NCBI RefSeq assembly: GCF_000150275.1
Contig: NW_002060955.1
Span: forward strand, 3,282-67,281
Length of the DNA: 64,000 nucleotides
Direction: 5' to 3'
Origin: Trichoplax adhaerens
Taxonomy: Eukaryota > Placozoa > Uniplacotomia > Trichoplacea > Trichoplacidae
Each line of letters starts with the position of its first letter. The first letter of the stretch is position 1. The notes beneath the pieces were generated by a model. It was not told where the DNA came from. It searched no databases and worked only from the letters and a program-made list of their open reading frames with translations. Below, piece by piece: positions 1 to 13,300 of this stretch. A program made the translations under genes and the position numbers.

Positions 1-1267
1 AACCCTCACTTGTGGCAAAGGAAAGTAAAGAACTCTAGTGTAGTTACTTAAAACTTGGGCTATTTCTCCCAGTAATTTCAGTTTCTATGAGAGAAGTATT
101 TGAGAACTCGATTTCTCGACTGATCTCTACAGACAACTGACTAATTGTTACACTATTCTTCACGATATGAGTCTTGCCGTTTCTTGAGCAATTACTAACT
201 TTATTCCACAAACACACGTGCTTAAATAGGTTTCTACAGTGAATTCCAATATTAACGAGTGAGAATTCATACTTTACAAGTTACATTAATTAGTATAATA
301 CCATTACTAAATATACATGTCGATATTCTCAGACTTAGATAGCTACAAGCTATCAGGTGTTAAGACGCTTAACCATCGTCCATATACGGCTCAATTTTTA
401 GAGATTAACACACCTTATAAACCTACAGTAAATTAACTGTTAACAACTTCTATTTTTATCTCATTTCTAATATCCTATTATCAGCTACAAGCGCATTAAA
501 CATAGCACATAACGTTATCTTATCTATTCCTAAGCATTCATTAGTCAACAGTTACTTAATTAGTAACGGCGCACCGTGACATAATAATGCAGGTAAATGT
601 AGGGTAAAGCTGGCCAAAATTCGCGCACTTAAACATGTTGTGTTGATCAACCATTTATTGGAGTGTAATGTAACTTAGTATTGTGATTGTAGACTGTTAG
701 CCAAGTTTAGTATAATGTACGGTAGATATTTATCCTAAGAGATATTTGGTAGCTATAACTATAGACTGTAGTGATAGAGACTCTATGCTAGAGTACAGAT
801 GACTATGTGCAGTAAGGTGTTGAGTTACTAATAAGGTTATAGGTAAAAATAGAACTGTAAATCATATTTTAGGATATAGTTAATTCATTGTACTTTGGCT
901 GGTGTGAATAATGTCTACGTAAGTACTGTAGTCGTATCCATATCGGATTAATGATGGTCCGCAGTAGAATAGTGTTACTAAGAATAATTTAACTAAGTGT
1001 AATATAAGGTAAAAGGTTGCCGTGCGGATTGTAGCTGCAAATGCTACGAAAAGTATAAAAGCATGCAACTTTAGATTATTCAGTTAGTTCGTTGTAGAAG
1101 TATTTAGTAGTAGTATTCGGCTAGAGTAGAGCTGTCTGTAGTTAATTTTTGTATAAAATTCAATAAAGCCCTTATTTTTCTAAAATTTGGAATTTCGTGG
1201 TCGGTATATATCACATGGAGACTTTATTATAAGAAGTGGCATTATAAAGACCGAAGTATTCCCATAA
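1..1267. other. Intergenic, no gene seen
   Basis: AT-rich sequence with many stops in all frames. The only ORF above 60 codons (880-1068, minus) has no recognisable motif and does not continue the receptor pseudogene beside it. No RNA gene or repeat was recognised by eye. Confidence 0.5.
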
Positions 1268-1542
1268 TTTTGATTGATATAAATTCGTGAATTGAGATCT
1301 GCTGCAGAAATGATAGTGAGATAGAGACTGCCGAAAAAATCGCTTACGGCTAGATTATCAATTAAGAAATGATAAATCTTACTTACCCAGCGTTAGTTTT
1401 GAAGTCACTGATATGGTAAAAGACATAAATAATTAACACAGCCATTAGCTATGAGCCCATTGATTCCAAAAATCCAACATGTAAATACAGCGTAATAATT
1501 ATCCTGTAAAACTATAAATCGTTTCCATTGAGAGATACGCAT
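1268..1542 (-). pseudogene. Degenerate rhodopsin-family GPCR fragment (N-terminus to TM2)
   Basis: Reading the minus strand from an ATG at 1540-1542 gives a segment closely matching the start of the intact receptor at 3069-4094. It has the short N-terminus with the VLQDN motif, a TM1 with CWIFG, and a TM2 with DNLAVSDFFGSLYL followed by ADLNSRI. Two in-frame stops (TGA at 1405-1407 and TAA at 1393-1395) fall in the first intracellular loop. The same frame resumes across TM2 and then homology fades at about 1268; TM3-TM7 were not found. The stops plus loss of five helices make this a decayed copy rather than a gene with an intron. It lies in the same orientation as the other two receptor copies, which fits local tandem duplication. 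The homology is read directly from the sequence; the evolutionary history is inferred. Confidence 0.8.
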
Positions 1543-3068
1543 AAAGAAAATATTAGGTGATGTTAAAAGGCGTTATAATATATGCGTGGCTTGTAAATTA
1601 GTGTTGTATTCCTTTCTAAAATTTTGCCGCGCAACTAATTAAAAAATCAGATAATCCATAGGAATAATTGACTATGTAATCTAATACAATGCTGTAATAT
1701 TAATAAATGTTCATATATTCTGAAGTCTTTTAAACGGTCTAAATCTCCGAACTCAAGGGTATCTATCTCGAGTTTCCCCCTTTGCGAATTTAAGGACGAT
1801 ACCGAATTTTATTTTCTACAATATTTACAAATTTAATTCGTTACCTTCTCTAACATCTGTTTTTAATTAGCACTGATCATCTCTATCTTCAATTATTTTC
1901 TCTTAGCCTGTAGAAAATATGAATTAGCGCATTAGTTTATTACATTATTTATTGTTACATTTCAGTGGCATCGCTTAGCAGTAATATAACAATCTAGGTG
2001 TAAAATAATGCAAAATTCTTCACGATTCGAGATGCGAAGGAAGATTGTTGGAATATATGATTTTAGGTTAGCCTTTGAATTACACCTACGTTACTGGAGG
2101 TATTTGTTAGTTAGAATATAATAATTTCGATCTAAATCACAATTAAATCAATCTTATTTAATTTCATTTTATAGACTTCGGGTTAGAAGAATAATTAAAT
2201 TAAAATTACATTTTGAATTTAGATTTAAGAATCTGAATGTTTTCTACTATTATGCAACTATAATTGTTCGGTTTACGATGTGTGAAATCGATTTCAAACT
2301 TATTGTAGTGCTTAGTAGTTCTCTGCATCAATAAACTAGATGGGTAATTGTATCAAGTAGAGCCGTTATTGATCTAATTACTGTACCAGTGATGAATTTG
2401 AAACGAGCAAAACGGAATATAATTATTAAAGCATACGTGCAAAAATGCGAGCTATAAAATCGATCAACCTTATCTTTATTTCGAATTGATAAATAGATTT
2501 AAAACGCTAATTGATTCTATTATTTAGATGTTCATAGTAAAGACTTACATCACAAAAATAGAATTATTTTTTCTACTTTATTGATAATATAATTAATATA
2601 CCACAGTATCAATGTAATATTGTTACAATTAAGTAATACCCGTTATTGTGCAAGACCGATTTACCCTTCTTTATACGAATATTTAATGCTTATTGTATCA
2701 TTGATTATATTCTATTTCTATTACGTAAATTTTTATGTATTTTACTATAATCTAGAGTTTGTAATTATAGAATTAATAGATGTCTTTAGAATTAGAATTA
2801 TTTATTTCTTTTGTATATAAGGTTGATATTTTTTGATAAACTTTAAATATAGAAGAAATAGCAATTGTAATTGAATGATTAAGATTTAAATTACTTACCC
2901 TACTATATGTGACGTAAATTATAATATGCTTCGATATGAATAATGCCTATACCTGGTAAATTTGTAACTAGAATGCACACTCTCTATTACAACTAATTCT
3001 GAAGATAGGTTTCTTTGAGACTTCACTGTTGATATTTTTTGGTCCATAAGATTTTACTCATTTGACGA
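1543..3068. other. Intergenic between GPCR fragment and intact GPCR
   Basis: Very AT-rich. It contains a 66-codon ORF (2620-2820, plus) rich in Ile, Phe and Tyr that looks like chance translation of AT-rich DNA. The part next to 3069 would hold the 3' end of the minus-strand receptor transcript, but I cannot place its poly(A) site. Confidence 0.5.
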
Positions 3069-4094
3069 TCAATTAGGTACTTCTATTACATTACAGTAAT
3101 TTTTAAACTTTTTAGATGTGAAAACTATAAACATGATAGGATTTACCGACGAATTGATAAATAAAAGTAAAAAGCAAATTATACCAATTTTATCTCCAAA
3201 TTGATTTTCAACAAATTGCGCTTCCGTTAATTTGAAAATTGTAAAGATTGAACAGGGAAACCAACTAATGAAGTTAGTTATAGCTAACAGACCTGTCATT
3301 AGACCTATGCGCTTTTCTGCTTTAATTCTATTTGTAAGAGTATTACCACTATCTGGAGAGCAAAATCGCCTAGAGCGCTTGATCGATACAACAATTAATG
3401 TATAAAATATCACCGAGAGTAAATATGTCAAAATTATAGTAGTAAGAGAAATCGAAGTCACAATAATTATGATTGTATCAAAAAAATCACTGTAATAACA
3501 TAAATTTATGAAACTATCAAAACTGTAGGGATAGCGATACATCTCTGAGCGAGCCATGATCACAATTGCAATCAAAATTGAGTATAACCAAAATAAAAAA
3601 ACAATTATATTTGCTTTTCTAATCGTCATATAGCATGATCTATAAGGTCTAACGATAGCAATGAAACGATCGATAGCCAATAACAACATCAACAATCCAG
3701 ATAGTTGCAAAGAAAAACACGCTAAGCCCCGTGCAATTGAACATCCTACGTTAAGAATCCACTTATTCCTTAGTCTATTAGTGCAATTTGCACTAGGAGC
3801 AATACAAGACAGATTGTAGAGATTAATGTCTAACTGAATTCGTGAATTAAGATCCGCAATTGCCAAGATGAGAAGGTACAAGCCTCCAAGAAAATCATTA
3901 ATGGCTAGATTACCAATCAGAAATGTGTGAACTGTACCAGATTTCTTTTTTCGCTTCCTCTTAAAGATTTTAGTACAAACAAAAATAACGTATGGGTTTG
4001 CTAGCAATGCAATAACACCAAATATCCAACAGAAAATGACAGCGTATGTGTTATCTTGCAAAACTGTTAGCAAGTACCAAGAAGGGATGGCCAT
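3069..4094 (-). CDS. Class A (rhodopsin-family) G-protein-coupled receptor
   Basis: Single-exon 341-aa seven-helix receptor of the plasma membrane, expected to couple a ligand to heterotrimeric G proteins; the ligand is unknown. TM1 spans about residues 17-40. TM2 (57-81) has the LAxxD motif. ECL1 carries two possible N-glycosylation sites (NLS, NCT). TM3 begins with the conserved Cys118, which pairs by family knowledge with Cys199 in ECL2, and ends in DRF (142-144) instead of DRY. TM6 has the FxxWxP signature (W278, P280). TM7 ends NPIMF (319-323) instead of NPxxY. The tail is very short, about 18 residues. The LAxxDFLGGLYLLILA pattern in TM2 recalls leucine-rich-repeat receptors (LGR/relaxin type), but no LRR or LDLa ectodomain is encoded in this exon. 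The start is supported because both relatives also begin just before the VLQ motif. An extra upstream exon cannot be excluded. Confidence 0.85.
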   Translation of the reverse strand: MAIPSWYLLTVLQDNTYAVIFCWIFGVIALLANPYVIFVCTKIFKRKRKKKSGTVHTFLIGNLAINDFLGGLYLLILAIADLNSRIQLDINLYNLSCIAPSANCTNRLRNKWILNVGCSIARGLACFSLQLSGLLMLLLAIDRFIAIVRPYRSCYMTIRKANIIVFLFWLYSILIAIVIMARSEMYRYPYSFDSFINLCYYSDFFDTIIIIVTSISLTTIILTYLLSVIFYTLIVVSIKRSRRFCSPDSGNTLTNRIKAEKRIGLMTGLLAITNFISWFPCSIFTIFKLTEAQFVENQFGDKIGIICFLLLFINSSVNPIMFIVFTSKKFKNYCNVIEVPN

Positions 4095-7000
4095 AATCTA
4101 TTATCAAATTTCATAAATTTTATCCTGCGACCAAATAACTGCAAAAAGAGCTCACCGTAATTATAAATCTTAGTTGCAGTTTGAAATGATGATTTTAGTT
4201 ACATTTAATATTCAATTTGCAATAATAAATCTCAGCTGTAGTTGGAAATGATGATGCTTGATTACTTTAACTATGAGATTTTATGGAGATATTTTCGACT
4301 ACCATCCTTGCCTGGGTAAACATTCATAAAAAGAAGAAATACGAATATAAGCCAACACTTTTATTAATTTTCGATGATTAAAACGGTTAAGTAAAGAATT
4401 TTAAATGATTCAAAGATTCATAAAGTTAAGGCTATACAAAATCCTAGACGTCGTCATTTTTTCATTATTTTAAATAATTGATATAGTCTAATTACTAGTC
4501 AGATATTTTATGCCTTTCTCCTGATTGCAGAATGTCTTCAATTAAAGCGTAATTATAGCTCTGCATCAATAAGTGAAATTAGATTTTGTAAACAGTAATC
4601 ATTAATCGTACTATTTGTGTGAAATACCGTTACAGAGATAAACACCAAACCCAAGGCCGAAATATGCTTCTGACCCACGCTATCCTATACATACGGGTCC
4701 CATTATCTAAGAAAATTAAAAAAAGAATTTGAAGTCTCCTGATTAAATTAAAGTATCGATTATAATAGGATCCTCAATTGCTACTATCCTTGCTTAACAT
4801 TTATCGATCAATATACCGTTATATTGTTTTCTTATAATTAAATTTACTCCTTTTACCCTTTATCGAAGTTTATTAACTGCTTAGTGTATTTTGCAGATTT
4901 TTTTCTCCGTTGTTTCACTCTTACTCTTATATTTTGCTTTTGTTGCAAGTAGATTCGCTATAGCCAACAATTTTTGATCACAATACTTGATTGCTATTGA
5001 AAGGCTTCCACTTTCGTTACTATGCAGATTGATAATGCTATGTAATAATATATTTTAATTAGATAGTGGGTAGTGAATTTTCCATGTTTTATAAAGATCT
5101 AATCAGTTTTGCAATGTCAATAATGAACTGAAGTTCTTCAAATCACAATGAAATATGTAAATATTTCAAATTCCACTCAAATATTTCATGTTCTAATGAA
5201 AAGATAATGCTTTTATTACATTTCTTCATTTAACACAGACTACAGATCTGATTGCTAAATTATATTAGATCTAACAACTAGATCATAAATTTTCTAAATG
5301 TTCTTTACTTAGTTGTCACAAACCAGCTTTGTGACAAAGATAACGTAAAGCAAATCTCTAAATTACTGTAGTCTCCGCGATTCAGTATCTCTCAACTATC
5401 TCACGAGGATTTAGATGCCTTTACTTCTATGTTAAAGAGCTATAAAATTCTCCTTTATTCAACTATCTACCGAGCTTAAATACCCTTCGGCAGCTGCTAT
5501 CATGAATGGGTCATAACAATTCATTAAATTTAGTTCATGTTGGATAGCTAAATTAATACAAAAATTATTCATAATCTAAGATATATTCTGAACGATTCTA
5601 GATAACTAGATTACAGTATGCCCATACACAGAATTACTTATAGTATCATCTATAATTGAATATCTTCAGGATATTCATCACAAGCGTTACAAGACATAGC
5701 ACCATAATCAATTAGCATTATTTATCGTATAAGAACCCTTACTATAGCACAGCATGATTTACTGTGATAAAATAATAACTACCGTCGTTCTTACTGTAAA
5801 TCATTATTAGTTATCTCCATATATAACCTTAACTACTAAATTTAGTCATTTAGTCTTCACAGAGGTTCGTACTGTGACATCAGCATTGTCTTTAGAACGT
5901 TTATCTAGATATTATGGCGATTACAATAATTTTCAGTAAGCATGACTAAATGAAACGATATTTTAGAATATTCATGATCGTAATCAGCTACCATACGCAA
6001 TCGTAAAATGAGAAGAAACTAATCTTATGGAAGATTTTTATAAATTGATCAAATTTTCAGTTGTACTGCTCCAAATTATTTCCATATATTAACTTTTGTT
6101 TAATTAATTAGCAAATATGGATTAGTAGTTCTACAAACTTAACTCTCATTGTTAATACAGTGTATTCCATCAAAAGTATTCTGATGTGCTAGTTGTTATG
6201 GTAATTTTTAATCATACAGAATCAGTAGAATGAGTATTGAAATAGTTACGATACCTGATTATTTAGCTTAATTTCACATTTGCTTACTAATCGTACGTTT
6301 AGAGATATTAACTTTTTAGATAACACTATATCCTATATTTCGAAAATCTAGGCTAACTCTATTTTAGATTTTGCTGTTGAAACTTAAATTGGATAATATA
6401 CAACGATATTTTGATCATATTTTCCTCTAAAAGCTTACAAAATAGCTATTTTCTGATGAGAGTTACACTTACAAATGACTTTTAAATTCCAGCTACCAGA
6501 ATCACTACATTTATTTGCTGCTTCAGCACCTGTTATTTAGGTAGGCTCATCTGCATAGATAGTGTAACAAAAAATATACTTAATTAACACAATAATTTTG
6601 AAAATCTGCTCTCATAAGTATCAATTAATAAATTGAAATCTTTCTTGCTGTATAACTAGATTATCTTCGTTTTTGAGAATACAAAATTTTTTCAATTTCC
6701 CTTGAATTTAACTAAAATATTGAAATAACACGGAACTAGTTTTGAAACATCGAAACATAGTGGAAGTAGATTTTTAAACGTCGCTACCGTAATTAACACA
6801 TGACATTTAAATAATTTTCTCACATGATTGTAAAAGTAATTATTAGTATCGATCGTTTAAAATTTGAAAAAGACTGTTAGCATTTTGTTAAGTCAGTAAG
6901 TTCCTAGCCTTAATACATTTTATGGCAAAAACACGAGAAGAATAATTTAAATCCGTCCATAACTATCTAAGTAATAATCTATATAATAGTTTCTTGCTAT

Positions 7001-9272
7001 GAAATCAAATCTTCATCGACCCAATAAAATATAACCTAACAATAAATTAAAGTTTCTTCTCAACACCATTTTGTCATCGGCACTATATTAATGGGATTTA
7101 TGACTGATAATATTTGTATTAAGTATTGGTACGGGAATTTGGATGATATCTGCGCTATTATTCTTCTGTTTACTATAATTTGACCGTACATTTTGATAGG
7201 TATAACTTATTAACTGCAGCACTAAATTGCGATCACGATATTTATATGACTTACTATGCATCGTAGTTTCAAGAGATTTATATCAATTCTGGTACATATT
7301 TAGTTGATGTATATCACTTAGAGGTTATAGTGACATTCATTATATTCAGATTGCAGTTCTTACGTTTCATGTCCTATGGACATACGACAAACGAATCAAG
7401 CTACGCTGAGTGAAATTTATGATAGACGCTAATAAGTGTGATTAATTAATTATTGCTATCGGTACTGTACTACCACTAAAACACCAATCGATTCTGTTAC
7501 TCGAAAATTTAAATTTAAGGACAAAGCTTGTATCCCTTATTGCACAACTTTCCTTGCGACACAAGAAAACAACACAGTACTTATAATAAACTTTACGTTA
7601 ATCGGCAGAACTACTTCCCTAGTCTACGGTATAGTAACTGAAATCCTTACGAAGTACTAACTCGCTCAACATAATATACGATATAAAACTATCACACAAC
7701 TTAGCTTTAACCTGAATCACTTTTTATTGATCATAGTCCTTGTAATATCGTTTTCACAGGAATTTTAGTCCACAGAGGAATCCAGTACTATAAAAGCTTT
7801 TTATTACAAGGTTCTAAAGAATAGTACAGCAATAATTAATTACTCACAAGAATCTAGTCTAAAGTAATCTGAGCTCAATTAGATATCAAATCTTTTTCCT
7901 CCCTTACGCTCAGATTTGTACACCTTATATACTTTTCTCTGAATCTATTTAAGGCAATAACATCGTCTACAATCAGACATGAATCATCACTACATTTTAC
8001 AGTATTAATCAAACTGCTTACAATATTATTACTTTACCATTAATGTCCAACACCGTAAGGTATTGGGCATCTTTACAATCTTAGTATTTCAAGTCGTATA
8101 ACGTCCTGTACCATAATTAGTTAACAGCTATATTAGTGAATAACACTTTCTAATATAGTAGTTACCAGTCACCTAAATCTAGCAGCACAAGAATATCTAT
8201 TTTTAGAAACTTAACTATTCTAAATATAGTACACAACACAATCAAATATAGCTATCGCTACAAGCAAATATAGGGTGCATCACTACAGTCCTTCTAATAT
8301 ACTCTTTCAGTAGTTATTAACATATTTACTATGCTATCAACATATTTCAACGACAAATATGTTATTACCATTGAATTAACAAATACGGACATTCGAGGTA
8401 ATAAATAACTTCATACGTAAATCTACTTCGATTGTAAGCTTTGTCAAGCTCCTATGTTCTAGATACTTCATAATAACATCATAATAACTTAGGTCATTAC
8501 TAAAAACAATTATTCCTAAAGTAGTAGTTCATAATTCTAAAATGTTAAAAACAAAATGTTATCATAAACTACATATCCATATCTAAGTTAATTTGATGAA
8601 TGTGTTCCCTTAATAGCTTGCATGCAATGGATTTATCTTTGGACTGCATTATTCATGTCAAATTAACCCTGAAAGACCGATTGATGATAATGAAACAATC
8701 TATTCAATTAATAATCAGTATCTAATTATTTTAAGTATAATACCAGAAGTACAGCTACCTATATAATGCAAGCATATTTGAATTAAATTAAGTTCATATT
8801 GTACTGTAACCATTAGGATAAAATTCCACTGGAGGATTATTTGGACAGAAATTTTCAGTTTATCAAAGATAGATATCCTGTAAAATTTCTTCACAACTGT
8901 AGCTTTATGACTTCTTAAATTTGAAATAATCAAGAATTTAAACCTACCTCGGTTGTTCAAAATATCAAAATAAACTTAAAAATTTTCGCATAATCACACC
9001 AAAATGGTATTGCTTAATTGGATAGGAAGCAGACTATCAACGTTTTGGTAGGAACTTTCAAAAGATAGGACTTTAGTACAGCATTGTTTAAAAAAAATTA
9101 ATTTTTTCAACAAAGGTACATTTCAGTATTTATTGCTTAAATAGTATATAGAGTTGGAAATTAAACGATGATCACAGATTCCACATAATAAACCTAACCA
9201 ATTTAGTATTAATACTGATTATTTATAAGTTATTCAGTATCATGATTACTTTTAACAGTAGGGAGGGATTGC
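4095..9272. other. Intergenic, about 5.2 kb, no gene seen
   Basis: AT-rich with dense stops on both strands. One 81-codon minus ORF (8715-8960) shows no family resemblance. Near 4155-4255 a segment with 'ttgaaatgatgat' recurs after about 80 bp as a diverged direct repeat. I found no splice-flanked coding segments and no RNA gene. Confidence 0.5.
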
Positions 9273-10339
9273 TTAGGCCTCTTGATTATTAGACTTCGAC
9301 GAGCGTCGAAAGTCTTGACGAGCGTTAGCACTACTACAATATTGTATCAATTGCTGCGACGTCATTATTATATAAATAGTTGGATTAACCGCTGAATTAA
9401 TAAACAGAAATAAATAAACTACTATACCTAATCTGTCTCCGATAGAAGTATCAGTGAAAGGAGCATTTGAAAGTTCCAAAATAGTATATACGAGCGCAGG
9501 TAGCCAGCTCAACAAATTTGCTAAAGCCAGTATTCCAGTCATTAAACTGATTCGTTTTTCTAAATTTATTCTGCGAAATAACGAAGGTTTTGCATTCGTA
9601 GTAAACCGGCGCCTACTTCGTCTAATAGAAGCTGCAATTAAAGCATAAAAAATCATCGAAGAGCAATAACTAAGTATATATATGCCAAAACCAACATAAG
9701 TAACCGCGATGAAAGTCGATCGGAGAAATTAGTGTACAAGCATAAATTAAAAAAAGAGTCAGTTTCATATGGATCTAGTTTATTCTCAGAGCGAATCATA
9801 ACTAGAATAACTATCGACAGAGCATAAACATACAGCAAGGCAACAATTATAGTAGCCTTTGTAAGAGTGATTTGATATGTACTGTAAGGCTTAACAATGC
9901 AAAAATAACGATCAATAGCCATTAGTAATGTGAGAAAAGCTGGTAAATGCAAAGTAAAAAGACCCAAAAAGCGAGCAACTGAACATGATACGCTGAATAT
10001 CCAGCGATTATGTATTTTTGGACTACATGAGGAATTATTTGAACACAAAATATTCTCAAAATGATAGGAATTTTGATTTCGAGAGTGAAGATCGCCAATT
10101 GCAATGATAATTAAGTAAAATCCGCCACAAATGTCGGCAATTGCTAAGTTGCCAATAAGTAAAGCATGAATTCTTCCCATGTCATTACCCAGCTTAGAAA
10201 ATAATCATTTAGAGGTAGCATAAATTACGTAGGCGTTTGCAGAACAACCAATTATGCCAACCATCCAGCAAAATATTGTACTAAATATTTCACCCTGTAA
10301 GACAGTCAAGTATTTGTTATTGATTTTGCTATCACCCAT
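9273..10339 (-). pseudogene. Full-length GPCR with an in-frame stop and a frameshift
   Basis: Minus-strand homologue of the receptor at 3069-4094. An ATG at 10337-10339 opens a short N-terminus with the shared LTVLQ motif, then TM1 (FCWMVG...SANAYVIY). An in-frame TGA follows at 10205-10207 in the first intracellular loop. TM2 (GNLAIADICGG), the TM3 Cys, an intact DRY, TM4 and ECL2 are in the same frame down to about 9720. From the start of TM5 the homology continues in another frame (TYVGFG, then MIFYALI), through TM6 with SWLPA and TM7 with NPTIY, to the stop at 9273. Two independent lesions in an otherwise well-preserved receptor indicate a recent pseudogene. A sequencing error could explain one lesion but is less likely for both. 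Initiation at the internal Met at 10180 would give a protein lacking TM1 and still frameshifted in TM5. Confidence 0.8.
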
Positions 10340-13300
10340 TTTAAGATTAAAGGTTGATATCAAATTACTTAATAAATACTAAAGCAAGGAGGAAAACTAC
10401 TTCAAATGAAGCATTAGGTGTTAAAATCTAATCTAATATATAATTACTGGCATCAATTAAAATTCCTAATAAAATTTAAGGTATTCGGATGCTACTTGCA
10501 CGATAAATAAGCACCGCAGTTGTTAGAAATTTATTTCTGTATAATAACAAAGATATAATTTTTATTCATTCCATCCCTATTATATATGCTCATTGATTAT
10601 TAATATCTGCCAAAATATTAATTAAGCCACGTCTGTTTTTAATTAAGTTACATGTTCAGGTTTAAAGCTCTAATTAGTTAATATTATTCTCATATAGAAA
10701 GCTATAATGAAATTGCTAAGTAATTATTCACCTGTTTGGATTTTCTCAATCATTAAGAGAAGAAGCTTTTACTGCAATTTTCGTAGACGATATTCTTAGT
10801 TATCTACTGAGTTATGTAAGAAATAGTAAAAGTAATCGGAAAGAATGATAATTCTGCCCTTACAAACATTACAATCAATGTTTCAATTCCTGTATCGGCA
10901 TCAAATTTTGGCATAGTATTACAAATTTAGAGGTTCTGTAGGTATGTATAGTTATCGTATGTAACTTATTCAGAAAATTTTTAGTAGCGCTTAAGATGCG
11001 ATATTTGACATAGTTTTATAGCACTATCAATTTACTTATAATTAATTAGTAATTATGGGGTTTCTTTATAAATTGGCTTATTTTTCAATAGCTAAAGTTC
11101 AGTTTTGTTATACTCCTGTGATATATGACTGATAAACTATAAGAAATCGAATTATGTGTCTAGGAATTTACAAAATTCGAATAAAATTGCGCAATACAAG
11201 TCTATCGTCAGAACTATCTTCCCGATATCTACTAACGGTACGGCTCTAATTATTGAGGAATTCTTCCATCGTTAGGTGTTCTGGTAAGTTAGTATTCTCT
11301 TTTAAACAATAACGTGCAAATTTCGCTGTTTGCATTAATGAGAATAAGGCTTTAAATACCATTTTCAGCTACTGCAGAAGAATATTTGAGCTAGGCAGTT
11401 CGAATAACTTAATCGTTTCATTAATTTCTTTTTAGCGCAATAAGCGAGGTGTTAAGCTTCTGAAAGATTTAAATGGCTAGAGAAACATCAGTTCATCTAA
11501 TTCATCACAAATTTTGAGATTCTTTTCTACTTTGCTCTTTTTACAAAGTTATTAGTAAGACCACGATCAAATTTCAAAAGATTTCTCTAGAAGTAAAGGT
11601 GAATTAAAATATTGCAGCAAGCGCAGATATTTGGTAATTTCTTTTATTACTACAGTGAGCTGAAAATTAGGTATCCGCGTATAAGCAGCTATACTTATAT
11701 TAACTTTGGTAATACGGTAAATAAAAGGGACATTGGCCTTCTAGTCGCATTATAAGCCTTACTGGGTTACTTGATTGATATTCCAATTTTTTAGCGAAGT
11801 AGACTATGTAAAACAGATTTCCAACTTAGGTTTTAACTTAAAGTATTTCAGGCTTATATTAACAAGCATACGTAAACTACCAAAAGAGGCTATAAGAGGT
11901 ATCTTATGGTATCTTAAGTAATATTTAATCTGTTTTAAGTTAGGAGGCGAAATGATTAGGGTTTCCTTTATTCTATTGATGTACCAATTTCGATCATACT
12001 ATCAATTTGAGCTTTTTGACTAGTATCTCATATCGTTGGTAGCCAAGCCTTACTTTAAAAAATTTCATTTGAAATTTCTTAAATGACATCTATTATGAAA
12101 GTATCTAATGTAATGAGATAATTTACAGTATAATGAGTGAGGCAAGTATCTTAACTTGTCTGTAATCGATCAATGGTGTGGTCTTTCGGTAAAGAAACGT
12201 TCTAAATAAGCATTAAACAGTAAATAACAGTTTAATTCTTAATTCATACTATCGCTCACTGGATAAGATTCACAGATCATTAATTATTGCAATTAATCTT
12301 TATCGTAGTTACTGTGTTTAATAAGAGGAGTATCTAAAGATGAACTGGTTGAAAGAATCTATATTGAAGAATTACAATAAAAGCTAAATGAGAGAGAGCT
12401 ATTTAGGGGTAGTAACCTTAACAAAGTCTGAGTTGAGGTTATAGAATCGATCTAAATATTAAGTTCTACATACAATCCCCTTTTTATGCCCTGTACTAAA
12501 TAGATAGTATACTTATTAATTGCTCTTGATATTTACAATCAGGTATCCTTACTTGGTTACAAATAGCAAGCCGTCGATAAAAAATTTTTGGGTATTTCTG
12601 CGTCAAGCGTGTATTTTATCATATGGTCGTTATTCATTGATATTTTAATCTTGAATTCCAACAGATGCATAAATTACACCGATTCTTAGGTAATGAATAA
12701 TAAGTAATTAAGACAGGAATATGGCGTCAGGGACTTCTAAAAGGAAGTCCCCGATAGTGTGGACTCAAAACATGAATTAATAGGCGCCGACAACTCATAA
12801 CTAGTTGCAGGGGGCTTTAGCGAACATCGTCAAGAAGCAGCTATAATGTGTTTAGCTCACTAGGAAACTAGCATGAGTACTCTGGCCGTTATTCGTACTA
12901 ATCTATTATACTCCATCATCCACAGCTAAATATGTTTACTATCTTTCCTTATCGCCAGACAGGTGTAGTAATATTCTGAGATGTAAATTGTATTGTCATA
13001 TTTTACAAATCCAAAAGCCTAGCCATACTTAAATAATATTCTTATCGCGACCACGATTTTATAAATTGATAATAATTATTGGAAAAATGAGATAGGCTTG
13101 AGAGTTACACAAGATTTCGTTGTTGTGAACTTGAGTTAAATTACGTATGTACTTCTACAAATTGGGACTGATTCATGAAAATTTGCTATTAATTCCTTCT
13201 GCTTCCTAAATTGACTAACAAAATTATAAATCATGACAGCAGTATACTCTTAAAGTGTTATAAGCGATTTTCTCAATACTACAAATTTTGGACAATCGTT

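Noticed and set aside
2620-2820. 66-codon plus ORF rich in Ile/Phe/Tyr
   Set aside because: Typical translation of very AT-rich DNA; no motif and no conserved neighbour exons.
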